From the NCBI GenBank assembly GCA_965644295.1, contig CBFFRP010000378.1, positions 372,001 to 436,000 on the forward strand: a DNA stretch of 64,000 nucleotides. Direction: 5' to 3'. Source of the stretch: Paraphysomonas bandaiensis (taxonomy: Eukaryota > Chrysophyceae). Each line of letters begins with the position of its first letter. Within the stretch, counting starts at the first letter, position 1. Shown piece by piece: positions 24,366-37,066 of the stretch. The position numbers were made by a program, and so were the translations under genes. Below the pieces are notes generated by a model. The model did no database searches, was not told the DNA's origin, and worked only from the letters and a program-made list of their open reading frames with translations.

Positions 24366-25278
24366 TCTGCATATCACCATAATGTGCTGCTTCGATATGC
24401 ACACTTTAGTCTGCTGTGATAATCACAGCAAGTCAATTATTTGTTAATTATATTTCTATTATTTTGTTTCTTGAGTTTTCCTTTCTTTTGTCGAATGATA
24501 GATATATAAAATATATATTATTTTCTTACATAATATTCTCATACTTTTTCTAGTCGTGTATCTTTCAATTCTAAATAAGTATTTAAACAGAAAAGCTAGT
24601 TTATAATTTTGTCTACTAGTTATATAGTTGTTAAACCGGTATATACCCCCTACTAGCGGGGATACCAACTATCTACATATATATACTACATGTCAACCCC
24701 AGTGAGGAGCGGGGAGTGTGCTGTTACGCTGTTACCAAGCCAAGGGATCCAGTGGCTCTCTATAAGCACTTCAGATTAGTAACGATTATCACTCACTTAG
24801 GAGTCTACCATTACTACTAACTGCTTGTTGGTTACGTATGACGGCTTTCGGCACTATAACACAACGATTTTCCCACATACGGATTCCTCATCTTTGCTAA
24901 GTTTTAATGGATGGACTCTTAATCGAGTGTAGGCTGAAAAATTTAATCTATATCTTTTGCCGCATCAGATGAGTCTATATACATAATCAAACTCTACGTC
25001 ATCTCGTTGATGCAATCGTTTCTAAAAAGAATAATCACTAAAATCAAGATGTGATCATCTCCTTTGCGCCTCGAAACTTAATTATCACATTATTTAGTCA
25101 AAAATATTATTATGAATAGTATTATTTTTACAGTGTTGCATAATCTTTAGCACCTTGGTGCTTGCAGTCTCCGTTGCAATCTCTGTATTATTGTACATTG
25201 TCTTCAAGTGACATACTGAATATACTTGAATAAGATTCATATTCCAATAGTAGGAGTTAGTTGGTCAGCAGGGGTATA
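24366..25278. other. Gene-poor, probably old mobile DNA
   Basis: No gene. A palindrome-like GGTATATACCCCC/GCGGGGATACC occurs at about 24640-24666; similar CCGGTATTCCCC/GGGGGTATACC occurs at 27055-27079, on the other side of the hAT insertion. This may be an older element into which hAT inserted, but I cannot define its ends. A core of the hairpin repeat lies at 25149-25166. Confidence 0.4.
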
Positions 25279-25286
25279 CCGCGATC

Positions 25287-26784
25287 CAGGCTTGCGTAAC
25301 CATTAATGGTAATGGCCTTCCCCCATAAAAGGAAAAAAAGCAATTCATTAATGGCCATAAAAATGGGGGAGAGATGTAGTGCCCATTAATGGCCATTAAT
25401 GGCAATATCCATTAGTTAGTATCCAGTTGTCAGCATCATGTAAGAATACGTGACAAACCACGACCTTCCGGTGTATTATTAGTTATTAATATATTATATA
25501 TACGTATTTAAGTCATTTAAACAATCTGTTTTAAGAATTCATATAAATTCTATTGATGTGATAACATCACAATCATGTTGTGAATGTTGACATGAATTGA
25601 TTGTACCACCTTCTTTTCTAGTTTTAAATTCACAGCCCAGCCACTTGTCAGCACAAGCAATAAGAACTTTATGTAATATATTATTATACAAAAAGGTAAA
25701 GATATGTAAAGACTGTGAGTATATAGTGAATAAGCAATAAACGGAGACTTTAATTTAAACGAGAAGAAATTACAACACGAGTGGCTCGATCATAATTGCA
25801 ATGTGTAGGTGGCAACGCATATCTAATATAATGAACAAATATTGCATTTTTAATACTTATTAAATCGCCATTTGCTCAGAGTTCTCAGTCCTGTGTTTTT
25901 GTTACTTTCTCCTGTGTTGACTTGTGATAATTTTAAAGACGATGTTACTGACTAACTACCTTCTGTACCACAGCACCGACGGATCGCGCAAGTAACATCA
26001 GACCTTCTTGCTAAGTGCAACAACGAAGTCGCATTGATGCTGCAGAAATCGTCTGTAGATCATTATGTTGTGCGTAGCATGTTCGACAAACTTATTGAAA
26101 ACTTTCCAGATATGGAACAGTATCTTGGTGCTAATGCTACCATTACAACTGACCCATTATTCGAGAGAGCTGTTGTGAAGATCCAAAGCCAACTGGAGAA
26201 TACTCTGACTGTTGCAGAATCTAAAACCGTTAAGGGCTATCTCCTTGCGGCTCATAAGGATGACGATAACAGTGGCGATGATGAAACGGGGGAAACAGGA
26301 GGATTTGCTGTGGATATAGTGAGAGAAGCTGTGGCAAAAAAGGCAAAGAACAGCAGGAAAGCCACTAAATATCGCTCCATGAATCATTTGGTGACGACTT
26401 CCAATATTGTTGAGCGATTATTTAGCAGAGTAAAACTTATTATGAGAGACCAGCGCAAGCTAATGGAACCCCAACATTTGGAGCTACTACTCTTTTTGCG
26501 TGTTGCAACAAATTCTTATGGAACGAAGTCACCATTGATGATATCATAGTTGCTGATGATGTTTAAGAATATTGTTCGCATTAGCTATCTGACCTGACTG
26601 TAACATGGGAACGAACTGCTCATCATTGCTGTTAAATAGCTAGTACTTAATCTAATTATTAACACTTTCCATTTACTTCTTTCTAAAGCAATAGTAATCA
26701 AACCATAAATGGTCCATTAATGGCCATAAAAATGGGGGAATCAATGCGTCGCCACTAATGGCCATTAATGGTTGCGCAAGCCTG
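25287..26784. mobile_element. hAT-type DNA transposon, 1498 bp, with TIRs and 8-bp TSD
   Basis: The left end is CAGGCTTGCGTAACCATTAATGG and the right end, read inward on the minus strand, is CAGGCTTGCGCAACCATTAATGG. The 8-bp direct repeat CCGCGATC flanks both ends exactly (25279-25286 and 26785-26792). An 8-bp target duplication, CAG-type ends and the encoded dimerization region are the hAT superfamily signature. Subterminal ATTAATGGCCATTAAT-type short palindromes recur near both ends (25310-25412 and 26706-26773) and probably bind transposase. Only the C-terminal part of a transposase remains, so the copy is non-autonomous. The intact TSD indicates a fairly recent insertion. Confidence 0.93.
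25974..26549 (+). pseudogene. hAT transposase C-terminal remnant
   Basis: An open frame inside the element, continuous from about 25974 (after CCACAG, a plausible acceptor) to a stop at 26549. The C-terminal part, NHLVTTSNIVERLFSRVKL then PQHLELLLFLRV, is the hAT family dimerization region (consensus S-N-x-x-x-E-R-x-F-S and E-x-L-x-F-L-R). An acidic/Gly linker (DDDNSGDDETGETGG) precedes it. The catalytic RNase-H-like part and BED finger are not visible in the ~690 bp between the left TIR and this frame, hence pseudogene. Confidence 0.8.
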
Positions 26785-26792
26785 CCGCGATC

Positions 26793-27308
26793 AGTTAAAT
26801 TATCATTATTATCAATCCCCTGAGACTAGAACTTATTATAATTGAGTTGATGTACCGACTTAATTAGTATTTCACCCATTCAAACCTGCAACAATATCTT
26901 CTCTATCTACTATTATGAAAAAGGAAACAATTATGCGAATTGCTTCACTGTGCTGCGTCCCGCAGAATGTGGGAGTATTTCCCAATGCAATATTTAATTT
27001 GCTTATCTCGGATACAAGTAGAAGCAACACACAAATATTCCATAACAACCGTAAACCGGTATTCCCCAGGGGGTATACCAACCAAACTGCTAATGAGGAT
27101 TATAAATCCTATCACATTCACTTAGTTACTAAACTCAACATGACATATTCGCTTGTCCAGTTGAGTTTGATTGTGATTAATATAGAGTGTATAATATTCT
27201 CTATGATTTAAACAAATGTATACGTATTGAAAGTAAGCATATTAGCAATTTGCTTGACGGCACAATGAAATATAGTTGTCCATATCTTCTTGAGTCTGAA
27301 TACGAAAT
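26793..27308. other. Intergenic, nothing recognised
   Basis: AT-rich, with short frames only. It holds the right member of the GGTATACC-type palindromic pair mentioned for the region to the left of the hAT element. Confidence 0.4.
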
Positions 27309-29282
27309 TCAAGAAATCTTCATTACATTCGGCCCTGGCTCTTCCTTGACAATCTAATAATTGTAAACAATCAGGTGTAGCAGCGCAAAAATAGGATTCA
27401 TGCTTACAGGGATCTTGCTATCGAAGCGCAAGCAAGATAATATGAAAAATACGGCCTCATTAGGATCCCCCATTGCCCATCTGTTTTATACACTTATTTG
27501 AACCGTAGCGGCTTATTCCTTACCTTGATATTCGATCTATATAATCGCCCACCCAAATCCATCTAACACCAGTCGACAGTGATTCGTCATTCAATAATTC
27601 GGCTGCAGCTTCAGCACTTGCAACAATGCCCTTTTTGTCTAGCCTAAATATTGAAAGTCATTACGGTGGACCACACTAATATATTCTATACCCAGATATA
27701 AGAGATGCATGGTAGGTTTCGTTGTCCGCAAAGCATGTGAATTTGCTAGCCATTTTCATCATGTGAACACTGTCAACGGGATATAAAAGGGCATATCTTG
27801 ACTGGTAGTGTGCTTTCGAATACTGGAGCGGCGATTTCAACCCACGCAGTCTTGACAAAAAATGAACCGCATATGCCTGTGTGTATAAAATATCATAATG
27901 GCAAAATATTTTACAAACTGCAGCACCTGCGCCGCAACTATCCGTTCGTCTTTAGTAGCTGCTTTCCCAATTGGAACCCCAGTGAACTGTGCTTCGGCTA
28001 AATGAATTTGCTCTTTCGAGATGCTGTTGACATCAAGAAACATCGATAACGTAGTGAACTCACTGCGTACCAGCCAGTACGGTGGAATGTATAGGGCCTG
28101 TCCAGGATACAAATCAACAGCTACCCCACTCACTGAACGAAACCGAGGAAAATCGTCCTCCTCATTGTCCCCACCACTCCCCATGTCAACCTGAGTACAG
28201 GAACAGTCAAAAAGAGAAGAGATAAGGAGAAAAAAGATAGACCATAACAACCTGAGAATGTCTGTGAAAGGCGTGAATGGCAGGATAAAGATAAAGTGAA
28301 AGATGTCTAGAAGGAGGAAACAAAACGTATCTACTGCGACCACGAAGTTGAACACGAACTCGATGATGTTCTTTGTAACTCGCTTGAAGCACTACACCGG
28401 GATGTGCAATAGACATACTTGGTGCTGGTTGTTTTAGTTTCACGCGATCAGATGGTGCGTCATTACTTTTATCGTCTTCTACTTTCATCGTTAATTCAAA
28501 AGCATCTTCGTCAACGATGAAGCTCCTCCAAGAAGTGTCATGCGCAAGCTAAATAAATAAAATCAGTATACAAGATATATCAAAAAGTCTCAATTACCTT
28601 AAGTACAGACTCCATCACCCTATAATTCGTTGAGTAAAGCATATATAACTTCGGGTTTACTATATTATATAGAAACTCAGTGAATTGTATTTCGTAAACC
28701 ACATCAGGGAGATGGATAGAATCATCAGGAGTAACAAAGCCGTCTTCTGTGGCACCCTAACATCAGCACAGAAAATAAAATACGTCAATATTAAATCCAT
28801 ACTGAGCTTGTGAATACCTGTTGTAATATAAACAAAGAATCATCTTCATTTACTAGTACATTAGCTAAAAGTGGCCATTTCTGTGATAAATCCCATAGAT
28901 CCCACTTCAATGCCCTCCAAGTGGTCGAAGGTGATGATACAAAAACATGAGGTTTATTTAAAGATGTCACCTTATTAATCGAATATTCTTTAGTCCATTT
29001 AATTGTTTCCACAGTTGTTGTATTCTCTCGTTTAAAGTTTATTGGCATTTTTGTATCAACAGTTTGAGTTAAATCAAATCTAAGATCACTTATCCCTAAT
29101 AACTCATTCCTTTCTACTGTATGATAATTAGAAAACCCTAATGGTTTATTAGTTGGTATATCTTTATTCAATATAGTTGTATGAGATGGAGTAGTGTGTA
29201 TAGTATGAGATGTGTAGAGGATATATGATGCAATGGATAGTAAAATGCATATAATGATATTGTATATGTTAAATAATTGCAT
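27309..29282 (-). CDS. Signal-anchored JmjC/cupin-8-like protein, 8 exons
   Basis: Exons 29282-28818, 28756-28598, 28548-28252, 28190-27927, 27876-27692, 27643-27524, 27480-27408, 27353-27309; phases agree, about 535 residues. The N-terminus (MQLFNIYNIIICILLSIASY) is a signal peptide or anchor, so the protein probably faces the secretory lumen. The JmjC/cupin-8 region is clear from RGRSRYVLFPPSRHLSLYLY, PAIHAFHRHSQVDM, FPRFRSV and VDLYPGQALYIPPYWLVRSE. JmjC hydroxylases bind Fe(II) through HxD/E and a distal His. Here the first site reads SYKEHHRVRVQ and the distal site reads PPYWLVRSE instead of a Trp-x-His form, so the metal triad seems lost. A C-terminal helical region has no recognised match. 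It may be a non-catalytic member; the identity of each ligand column needs an alignment. Confidence 0.72.
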
Positions 29283-29939
29283 GATCTATTGAAAGGATTG
29301 CAAGAAATGATGATAATTGATTATAGTATGTAATTATATCTATTAGTATGATGGAATTTAGTTGTGGAAGATATCAAACAGTCTCCTTAACGCTTCTATA
29401 GGCGTATACATACATATGATACATACATACATATATACGCAGTTCGTACATGTACCTACATATATACACACATACATATATATACACACATACATATATA
29501 CCTACTACACATTGCCAGATGACTATGAAAAAACCTGTAGGAATTCTTAGTTTGTAGTATTATTTCACACGAAAATACACACCTTATACTGTACTCTAGG
29601 GGTACATACACAGCAGTACAATCTAGATCTACACCAACCCTCTATACACTCACTATACTGTATATTGTAGGTGGTTGTGCATACAATTTGTCGAATATTT
29701 CATTGAAAAGCCATCGTTTTTCAATGAAAAATGAAAAAAGTGACTTTTTAATGAAAAAACGATGACTGTATTCTATCGTATTATTATCTGCACCATATGG
29801 ACTGGTATAGTCTAGACGATCGTAGTCTATAGCTACAGTATGCATCTATGCATATAATATACACACAGCAGGCAGGAGTTTGATGGGAAACACTCTTCAT
29901 ATATATATACATACATATTGACAAGATATTAAAGTAAAT
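29283..29939. other. Divergent intergenic region with microsatellites
   Basis: ACATACATAT-type tracts occur around 29405-29505. A small inverted repeat (TTTTTCAATGAAAAA, and ATGAAAAA repeated at 29725-29760) sits near 29700-29765. No gene is seen. Confidence 0.5.
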
Positions 29940-31413
29940 ATGAATATGTTTCGAAGAAAAGAAGAAAAGAAAAGTGATTTTGAGATTGAAGATGATGATG
30001 AAGAAGGTTACATATGCTCTTCTATATATATATGTATATATGTATGTATGTATGTGTGTGTGTGTATGTATGTGTATATATGCTCATATATTCGTCTATG
30101 TATATGTATATGTATGTGTTTATATATGGAAGTATGTGTATGTATGTATGTGTATGTGTGTGTATGAATATTTTCTGTATGTATTTTCTTATCGTGAATC
30201 TCATGCACTTGCTGATGTAGTTGCTAATAGTTGAGTTCGTATATGTGGATAGTGTCGTATATTATGTGTATGCATATTACATATCAGCTCACAGTGTTTC
30301 ATTGTATTGTAAGCTCATTGTGTTATACCTGCAGACGACGAGTACATTAATCAGCTCAAGATCAATTTATCTCGTATGATTGTTTACGCTGAAAGGTAAT
30401 TCTTATATATTATGTTAGTGACACTTTGGAATAATATGCATGTTAGTGCTGACGTGAAACTACAACGCGAAGTAGCCGAGAAGTTAGCAAATGAAGCCGT
30501 TAAGAGCTCTCGACAGGCTCAGATAGTTGAGTATGGTGGGTTGCGCTTGCTGGTTCCGCTGACAAAATCGTCGGATCCTGAAGTCCAACGCTTGGCGGCA
30601 CATGCTTTAGCAAACTTATCTGTAACGAGTAAGATTGTAGCGTTGTAATCACACAGTAGTAATATATATGAAGCTGATAATCAGGTGCTGATGGCTGAAG
30701 AAGGGGCCATTGAAATGCTGGTAGATTTACTTGAAAGCAAGCATGAGCTTATACAGCGTCAATCGGCGAAAGCTTTGGCGAATCTTGGTGTTAATGCAGA
30801 CAACAAAAGGCGAATTGCCGAAAGTGGTGGAATTCCTGGTCTAATAAGGCTTGCAACGAGCTCGTCGTTAGCTGTGAAGATTGAAGCTATTGCTGCAATC
30901 GCAAATCTTGCTGTTAATGGTTCGTTATCTGGTCTTGTGTTTATATGCCTAACACTATTATGTAGACGATAATGAAATGCGAATAGTGCAGCAAGGGGGA
31001 CTGGCTCCCATTGTTCGATGTGCAGCACTTGCTGCAGATTCAATGGATCCCGGATCGAAATCGTGTGTTTCTTCTGTACGAGAACTTGAAAATCTCGAAG
31101 AGTTAGGGGCCCAATGCGCAAGGTCACTGAGAAATCTTTCAGTCAATCGTAAGTGCATAAAACCATGTGAATTAGTGAAACGCTGCAGTTGTTATATTTC
31201 ATTTTCACAATGTCTTTGTGCAGCACAAAATAAAAGCGAGATCATATCTCTCGGTGCAGTACCTCACCTCCTAGTATTTTCGAAGTCTAGGAATGATCGC
31301 ATTTCTCAACAGGTATGTTGTTAGCCACGGAATCGTGATATCCTTCACCACTCTTTATGCAGGCAAGACGCGCACTACGAAACTTAGATGCCGAACCCAA
31401 TTCGCGGAAATGA
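29940..31413 (+). CDS. Armadillo-repeat protein, 7 exons
   Basis: Exons 29940-30006, 30335-30395, 30447-30628, 30674-30919, 30966-31148, 31224-31312 and 31363-31413 join in frame to about 292 residues. A short charged N-terminus (MNMFRRKEEKKSDFEIEDD) is followed by about four to five armadillo repeats: YGGLRLLVPLTKSSDPEVQR/AAHALANLSV, EEGAIEMLVDLLESKHELIQ/AKALANLGVN, SGGIPGLIRLATSS/AIAAIANLAVN, QGGLAPIVRC/CARSLRNLSVN and LGAVPHLLVFSKS/ARRALRNLD. This is a VAC8/ARMC-type protein-binding solenoid. Introns fall at equivalent points after the LxNLxVN helix of successive repeats, a sign of exon-wise repeat duplication. Partner and location are unknown; flagellar or vacuolar scaffolds are both possible. 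Intron 1 (328 nt) carries a GTAT microsatellite at 30030-30170. Confidence 0.85.
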
Positions 31414-32861
31414 GCATGCCGAAGCACTCTATACAGAAGTTGCGTCCATTATATAACACTTTATTTTCTGGGGTTTGCATGTTCTTTTGAAAACACGTAG
31501 GTGTATCTTTACAAATACCATTTTTCGTTAATAAATGGGTCGTTGATTTAGTTGTTGTTTATGTTGCATATTATTAGTTATTGGTATCGTGGTAGGCTCT
31601 ATATTGACAACAAACGTACGAATTACAAAGAGCTGTTAATAACGTAGCACAAACCAGGGCCAGTCAACAATATATAATAATAATATTTTCAAGACCAATA
31701 ATGATTACTAAATATGTTGCAATATATTTAGCGCTAAGAATAAATGTGCTCGATTGGTAGTAACTAGTATCTAGTTATTAGTAGATTACAACATTACTAT
31801 AGTCCTATAAGATATACGGTTCCCTATCCCTGCTCTAAGTGTTCCAACCCATTCTTATGATCGGACAGTCCATCGTGGATGACCTGTTGCAATATATTGC
31901 AATCCAAACAAACAACTTGCGGTCCATGGTTTTGGCATATACCTCCTGAATATGCGGCAGATCCGGAAGGTGGTGTATTAGGATTCAGCTTAATACATGA
32001 TTGTATCTGTGAGTTATAATGTTCAATGAAATACACCATGAACTGAATTAGAGAGAGTATCTGTCGAAGATACGTGATCGTCATCATAACGTCGTCATTA
32101 TCAGTTACACTTCTAACTATTCCGTTGTGCATGATAGTACGTTCTATATTGTTATTCATAAATTTCACTCTATCGTGTTCATTACTTACACTCTAATAAT
32201 CACAACATTGTTTTACTATTATAAAGATCAATTCTTTATTTTGGTGCTCACATGTGCAGATAGTCTGGAGTAGGCAGGTAAGCTCAATCACCGGAACCTA
32301 TCACACACACTGACGAATGAAACAGACTTCTACAACAATCTGCTACAAATTCAAGCTCCCTCCAATTTAATGTCTTCCCAACATGGATATGAAATCGTAT
32401 GCATATTAATGAGAAATCGCTGCATGTACACTGTACACACAGCACCTATCTAGTTTACACTGTAATGCCGTTACCATTAACGGTTACCAGACCCTGGTTA
32501 ACAGTTTATACCACCGAAGTGAATACTTATTTTTACAATAGAAGAATGGTGTGCGTGTTCAATGTGTGACTGCTTCCATGTTGCACAATATTTCTTTAGT
32601 ACTAAAAAATTAAATTGCGAACGACGCTGCAAGGTATTGCGCCAGTTACAGTTGCTCATGAAGCTTCTGTTAGAGATGTGACGCATAAAAATACTTGAAT
32701 TAACATTGATTTAGTAAACGCAGCAAAGATTTCCATCACTATTTAGTGCGTCAATTCTACGCTAACGTTTCGCAGTATCATAACTACGATTACACATGAC
32801 ACTCAAGTTATTGACTGACATATTTTCGATGGAGGGAAAGTGGTGCTGTGTCATCGACTTA
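31414..32861. other. Intergenic with hAT-like terminal fragments
   Basis: No firm gene. A minus-strand frame at 32168-31824 (114 codons, containing ICQNHGPQVVCLDCN) is unassigned and may be an exon or transposon debris. Two ends resemble the hAT TIRs of this window when read inward on the minus strand: CAGGGATAGGGAACCGTAT ending at 31832, and CAGGGTCTGGTAACCGTTA ending at 32496. Confidence 0.45.
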
Positions 32862-34975
32862 TTATTTACCAGGTGTTATATTCGCAGGTGAGCTGTCACG
32901 CTCATAATTTTTATGTACCTTTCCCTGCGCAGAACCATAACCACGAGGATTATCAGAACCGCCATTTTGATTTGGTGTAGATGGAGCTGGCCGTGCAAAC
33001 CTCTCTCCAAACTTTTGCTCATAATCCCTTATGGAAACATCAATGGATGCCTGAAGTTCACTGAGTTCTGTGAGTAAGGACGACTTTGAAGCAAGAGCCT
33101 CTGCCCTTTTAGCTTCTGAGGGTTCGTTGGATTCAGATGAGGTAATCTTTTGTATATACTTCAATTTATACTCAATATATTGTCTTCGAGTTATCATCTA
33201 TAAAACATCGTCATGAACTTCTGCTAGTCTAAAACAGACATACCTGAACAATAGGCAAACGTGCTGAAAGTCGTGTTTGAATTGCTTCATATCTTCGTGC
33301 CAATTCTGGTGTGTGGTCCGCACAGTCTAATAACGACAGTAATACTTGAACCTTTTCTTCGGCTGGAGTTCCAAGGCCATTCCACAACTTTAGTAAAGTG
33401 TCTCTCTGAGACGCAAGACTTGCCCGTCCAGCTTTTTTTTCCTTTTCAATATCAGAAAAACTTTTTTCCAAACCCTGCGTAATAATTAATAATAATAAGT
33501 ACTGCTTCAAAAATACATACGTCATGAGCCCGTCTTTCATCGAAAAGCTCCTTTTCTTTCTCCTGGACGGCATGTTCCGCATCAACTAGTTGCTCTCTAG
33601 CGTGTGCTAACTCGGACAAAAGACTTTCAACTTCACTGTACAGCACATATTATTTCAAAATGACCCAAGCGCAAGTTCATACCTCATATATCTTGACTCC
33701 AGAACAGTAACCATTTCGTGATAACGCTTTTGAATTTCTTTTTGATAGTCAGTTTTCCAACGACCACATGCCAGTTTCAAGCGGCGAAGTCTACTTTCAA
33801 ATCTTGCACGCTCAATGGCAAGATTTCCACCAACCTGCAACAGTGTTACTTTAAGAGCATAAACTACTCCACTGCACACCTGAAGAAGTTGTTCTTCGTA
33901 CTCTGTGAGCTGCTGGTCAGTTCTTTCAACATACTCAGCGAGTCGTGTGTCATAGAGGCGCCGACATTTCTCTTCAAACGCCCGCATAGTTGTCACCTGA
34001 AACAAATAAGATCAAAATCTGCATTGCCTCAACTACAATAAGAACATTATGTGACCTGCTGTCTATTTCGGGCTTCCACATCCTCCATCCACTGTTTATC
34101 TGCATCATCTTGAAGTTTCAATGCCATTTGCAGCTGACCCTCCATGTGATCAAGAACTGCAGAATAATGGTTCCGTAGGCGCTCTTCCAATTGCTTTGCT
34201 CGGCTTGACTCTTCCTCCTCCCATGATTTTCGCAGGTCACTTACAAGATGTTTAAATTTATTCGATACTGCAAGCTCTGTGGACTACAAAAAAATTAACA
34301 GATACGAATTTACTAAGGTAAATTACCTGTTGGGCCTCGAATAATTGTCTGGCACGCTCACTCTCTAGCCGGGCATTCCGCTCAAGATCTTCAAGTGCAC
34401 GGCGCATACGACTGTCCTGTTCAGCCTTTACCTTCTCTTGCAGCGCCTGCACCATACCTTCGTATTTAGTGCGAAGAGTTTCTTCGTACACCTGTATAAT
34501 ATAACAAACAAGCCGCGCTGCATCAATAATACCCACATGCTGAGCTTGCAATGCCTCTCGCCGTTCCTCTGCTATTGCAGTCCGAAGAATTTCTAGTTGT
34601 TGTTGATGCGCTTCTTTCATTTCCTATAATCCTTTTTAACTTATACCATATAACACTATATACTATTATATAACAGCATGTACACACATATATATCTATG
34701 TATAGTCATGTTGGATCGTATATTACCGAAATTATTTTTCCTTGTCGTTCTTTTGAATCTGATAGTGCATCCCTTAATAGATCATGCTCAGGTACTACTC
34801 CAGATCCATTGGATCCAGTGTTTCGTCCATCTTTCTGTAATTTATCCGCCCATTCTTTAAGAGACTCATTAATAGCATTTAATTGAGCTTCATCCCATTT
34901 TTTTCTTTCTTCTGTAAGTTTATTGAGACATTGTTCAGTTAAATTCTCAAATGCTTTAGTAAATGTATCGTCCAT
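32862..34975 (-). CDS. Long coiled-coil protein, 9 exons (centrosome/cilium-like)
   Basis: Exons 34975-34727, 34623-34537, 34491-34327, 34283-34056, 33996-33880, 33834-33683, 33635-33521, 33474-33244 and 33197-32862 join in frame to about 559 residues. From residue 1 (MDDTFTKAFENLTEQCLNKL) to about 360 it is almost wholly Glu/Arg/Lys/Gln-rich helix without prolines, a rod-like coiled coil. A distinctive segment follows: LLKLWNGLGTPAEEKVQVLL, DHTPELARRYEAIQTRLSAR, then LPIVQMITRRQYIEYKLKYI. The LW-x-x-L-x-x-P-x-E-E element recalls microtubule-bundling PRC1/MAP65 proteins, a similarity of motif only. The tail is Pro/Ser/Asn-rich and disordered. I do not recognise the orthologue; a basal-body or centrosomal role is inferred from architecture. 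Confidence 0.75.
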
Positions 34976-35221
34976 TATGTTATATGAGATGTGAGTATGG
35001 ATAGATGGGGGTTTAATATAGTGACTGTTGATACAAGTGTATGTATATGTAACATGCATGTATCATCTAGCTACATACTGCTGCTGTATAGTACATATAT
35101 ATACAGTGTATGTACCTTATATCTGTATACTCTATATCGATATATGATATGGTGTAGTGTATAGCTGCTGCTGTACTTGTACATAGTTGTGTGTTGATCC
35201 CATCAAGATATGCTGTATATA

Positions 35222-35447
35222 GTGCCGGTCAGGACACGGTTGTTGTTTTTTTAGTACCAGAAATGGACACATTGGAGGGTTTTTTGCTTTTTTTGTTTTT
35301 TTTTTGCTTTTTTTGGGGGGTTTTCTGCTCATTTTCCTCTCCAACATACAGCAGGCAGCACACTCAGCAGCAGGCAGATAAGCCCAATGTAGCTAACGTA
35401 TCCATCCATCAATTCGAATGTCCATCTTAATAAGTCAAATATATCCA
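35222..35447 (+). repeat. Left ~226-bp inverted repeat of the 35-41 kb island
   Basis: Pairs with 41499-41716 on the opposite strand. Identity appears high outside a variable poly-T/G stretch (about 35277-35330). It includes the short tandem CAGCAGGCAG run. Confidence 0.85.
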
Positions 35448-36935
35448 TATTAGAGAGTAATAACAGGCGGAAGGATGACATTGCTCGGTTGCAGACTGTA
35501 TTCCATCCCCAAGCTGAACAACACTTTCATGTAATATCGCACATGTAAATTGTGCAATAGTAAGCTTACTATGTTAGGTAATGTGTATAATTGCGTGAGT
35601 TATAATATTTTATACTTGATAGGATATACAGAAAAAAGTCGGACATTGTCCAATGGAGGTTCACATTCTCGATACTGTGAGCGAGCGAGGTCTTGTGCAT
35701 ACAATCACGGATGCAGTGCATAGAAGCGAGTTGAGAAATGTGGACTTGTCTAAGCAGAAATGCGACTGTGGAAAGTACCAACAAACTGGGCTGCCGTGGG
35801 TTAATTAGCTAAGAGTAGTGGGTTTGATTATCAAGTGACCTTAGACCTTATAATGGCAAGTACTAAAAATGGAAACTACGGATGTGTTTACTTACTGATT
35901 AGTCATACTAATATATTGCAATATATTGAAATATTATTGTAGGGCCGCTTTAAAAAGTCCATCAATACTATTGATGGAACGCTATCTAACAATAGTATTG
36001 CAATGTATTGTTCCCTATCTCTGATTTGGACATACATACATACATACATACATACATAGCGTTTCTGCGCCGACTGTATATTTTGCGATACTTTTTTGGG
36101 GGCCTGATCACATTTCCCCTACACACTGTATTGCTAATTGCTAACTACATGGTATGTACACTGCTCTACACTATCATGTGACCCAAGGAGTGGAAAGTCC
36201 TCCTGAAGGTGACTTCATTGTCTCAATTGCTCTCATAATATGCAGCTAACTATTGGGCTGAGTTTAGTGGTAATGTAGGCTTTATTATTGCTACTTTGTT
36301 ATGACATTAGAATCAGATTTATCAAGTTGCGCGTTTGATCGATATCACTACAAACAAACTAGCTACAGCATAGGCAGCGACAGTAGATGATGGATACCTT
36401 CCTATTTCGACTTTCCTCTGCGCTCGTATTCTGTGTCCTGTGAAGACTCAGAGGTTCCACCGTAGATGCAGCAAAGGCAGTAATGGGGACAGTGAGGGAA
36501 CCGTACTCATCGGAATCCAATGTCCATGTTCTTCCAGTATTTCACTTTCTGCTTCTCTGGACCCATGACCTGGTCGCCCCGCGTGCAAATGAGGTTTGAA
36601 GGCTCGGGTAAGTATTTCTTTTGACAACAGAGGTGTAGCATCTTCTTGCTCTTGAAATGCATTGTTATTACATGGTCCTCTTGAACCTTTTTACTGCAGG
36701 CACAGGAACAAACTGGTATTTGGCCAAGTGGACTACCCACTTGCACTCTTCTCTGTTGCTGGAACACAAACGTACGTCCTATCTACGACATCTGTCATCC
36801 CGCATGCACTCCTCCTTTAGGAGGACAATCCGAATCAATACTGAACTGCTTAAATTCCAGTGTTGTAAAGCCAGTGTTGAAAGTGTTTACTGTAATAATA
36901 TTATTCTGATTTATCCAGCCTTTAGCTCAATCGTA

Positions 36936-37066
36936 GCATCTTATTTTTCGGAAATAAATTGAAGCCAAATTCCTCTATATAACTGAAGTACAAATACGGC
37001 TAGAATACAGATAATTGTTGTATCAATATAGGAGAAATTTTTGAACAAAAATATACAGAGGATGTG
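36936..37066 (+). repeat. ~130-bp MITE family, copy A
   Basis: Begins GCATCTTATTTTTCGGAAAT and ends ATATACAGAGGATG. It contains the family-wide block GAATACAGATAATTGTTG. The most diverged of the four copies, found by comparison with copies at 37344, 41782 and 53080. Confidence 0.85.

Noticed and set aside
29940-30234. Tyr/Val/Cys-rich frames near 30.0-30.2 kb
   Set aside because: GTAT/GTGTAT microsatellite inside the first intron of the armadillo gene.
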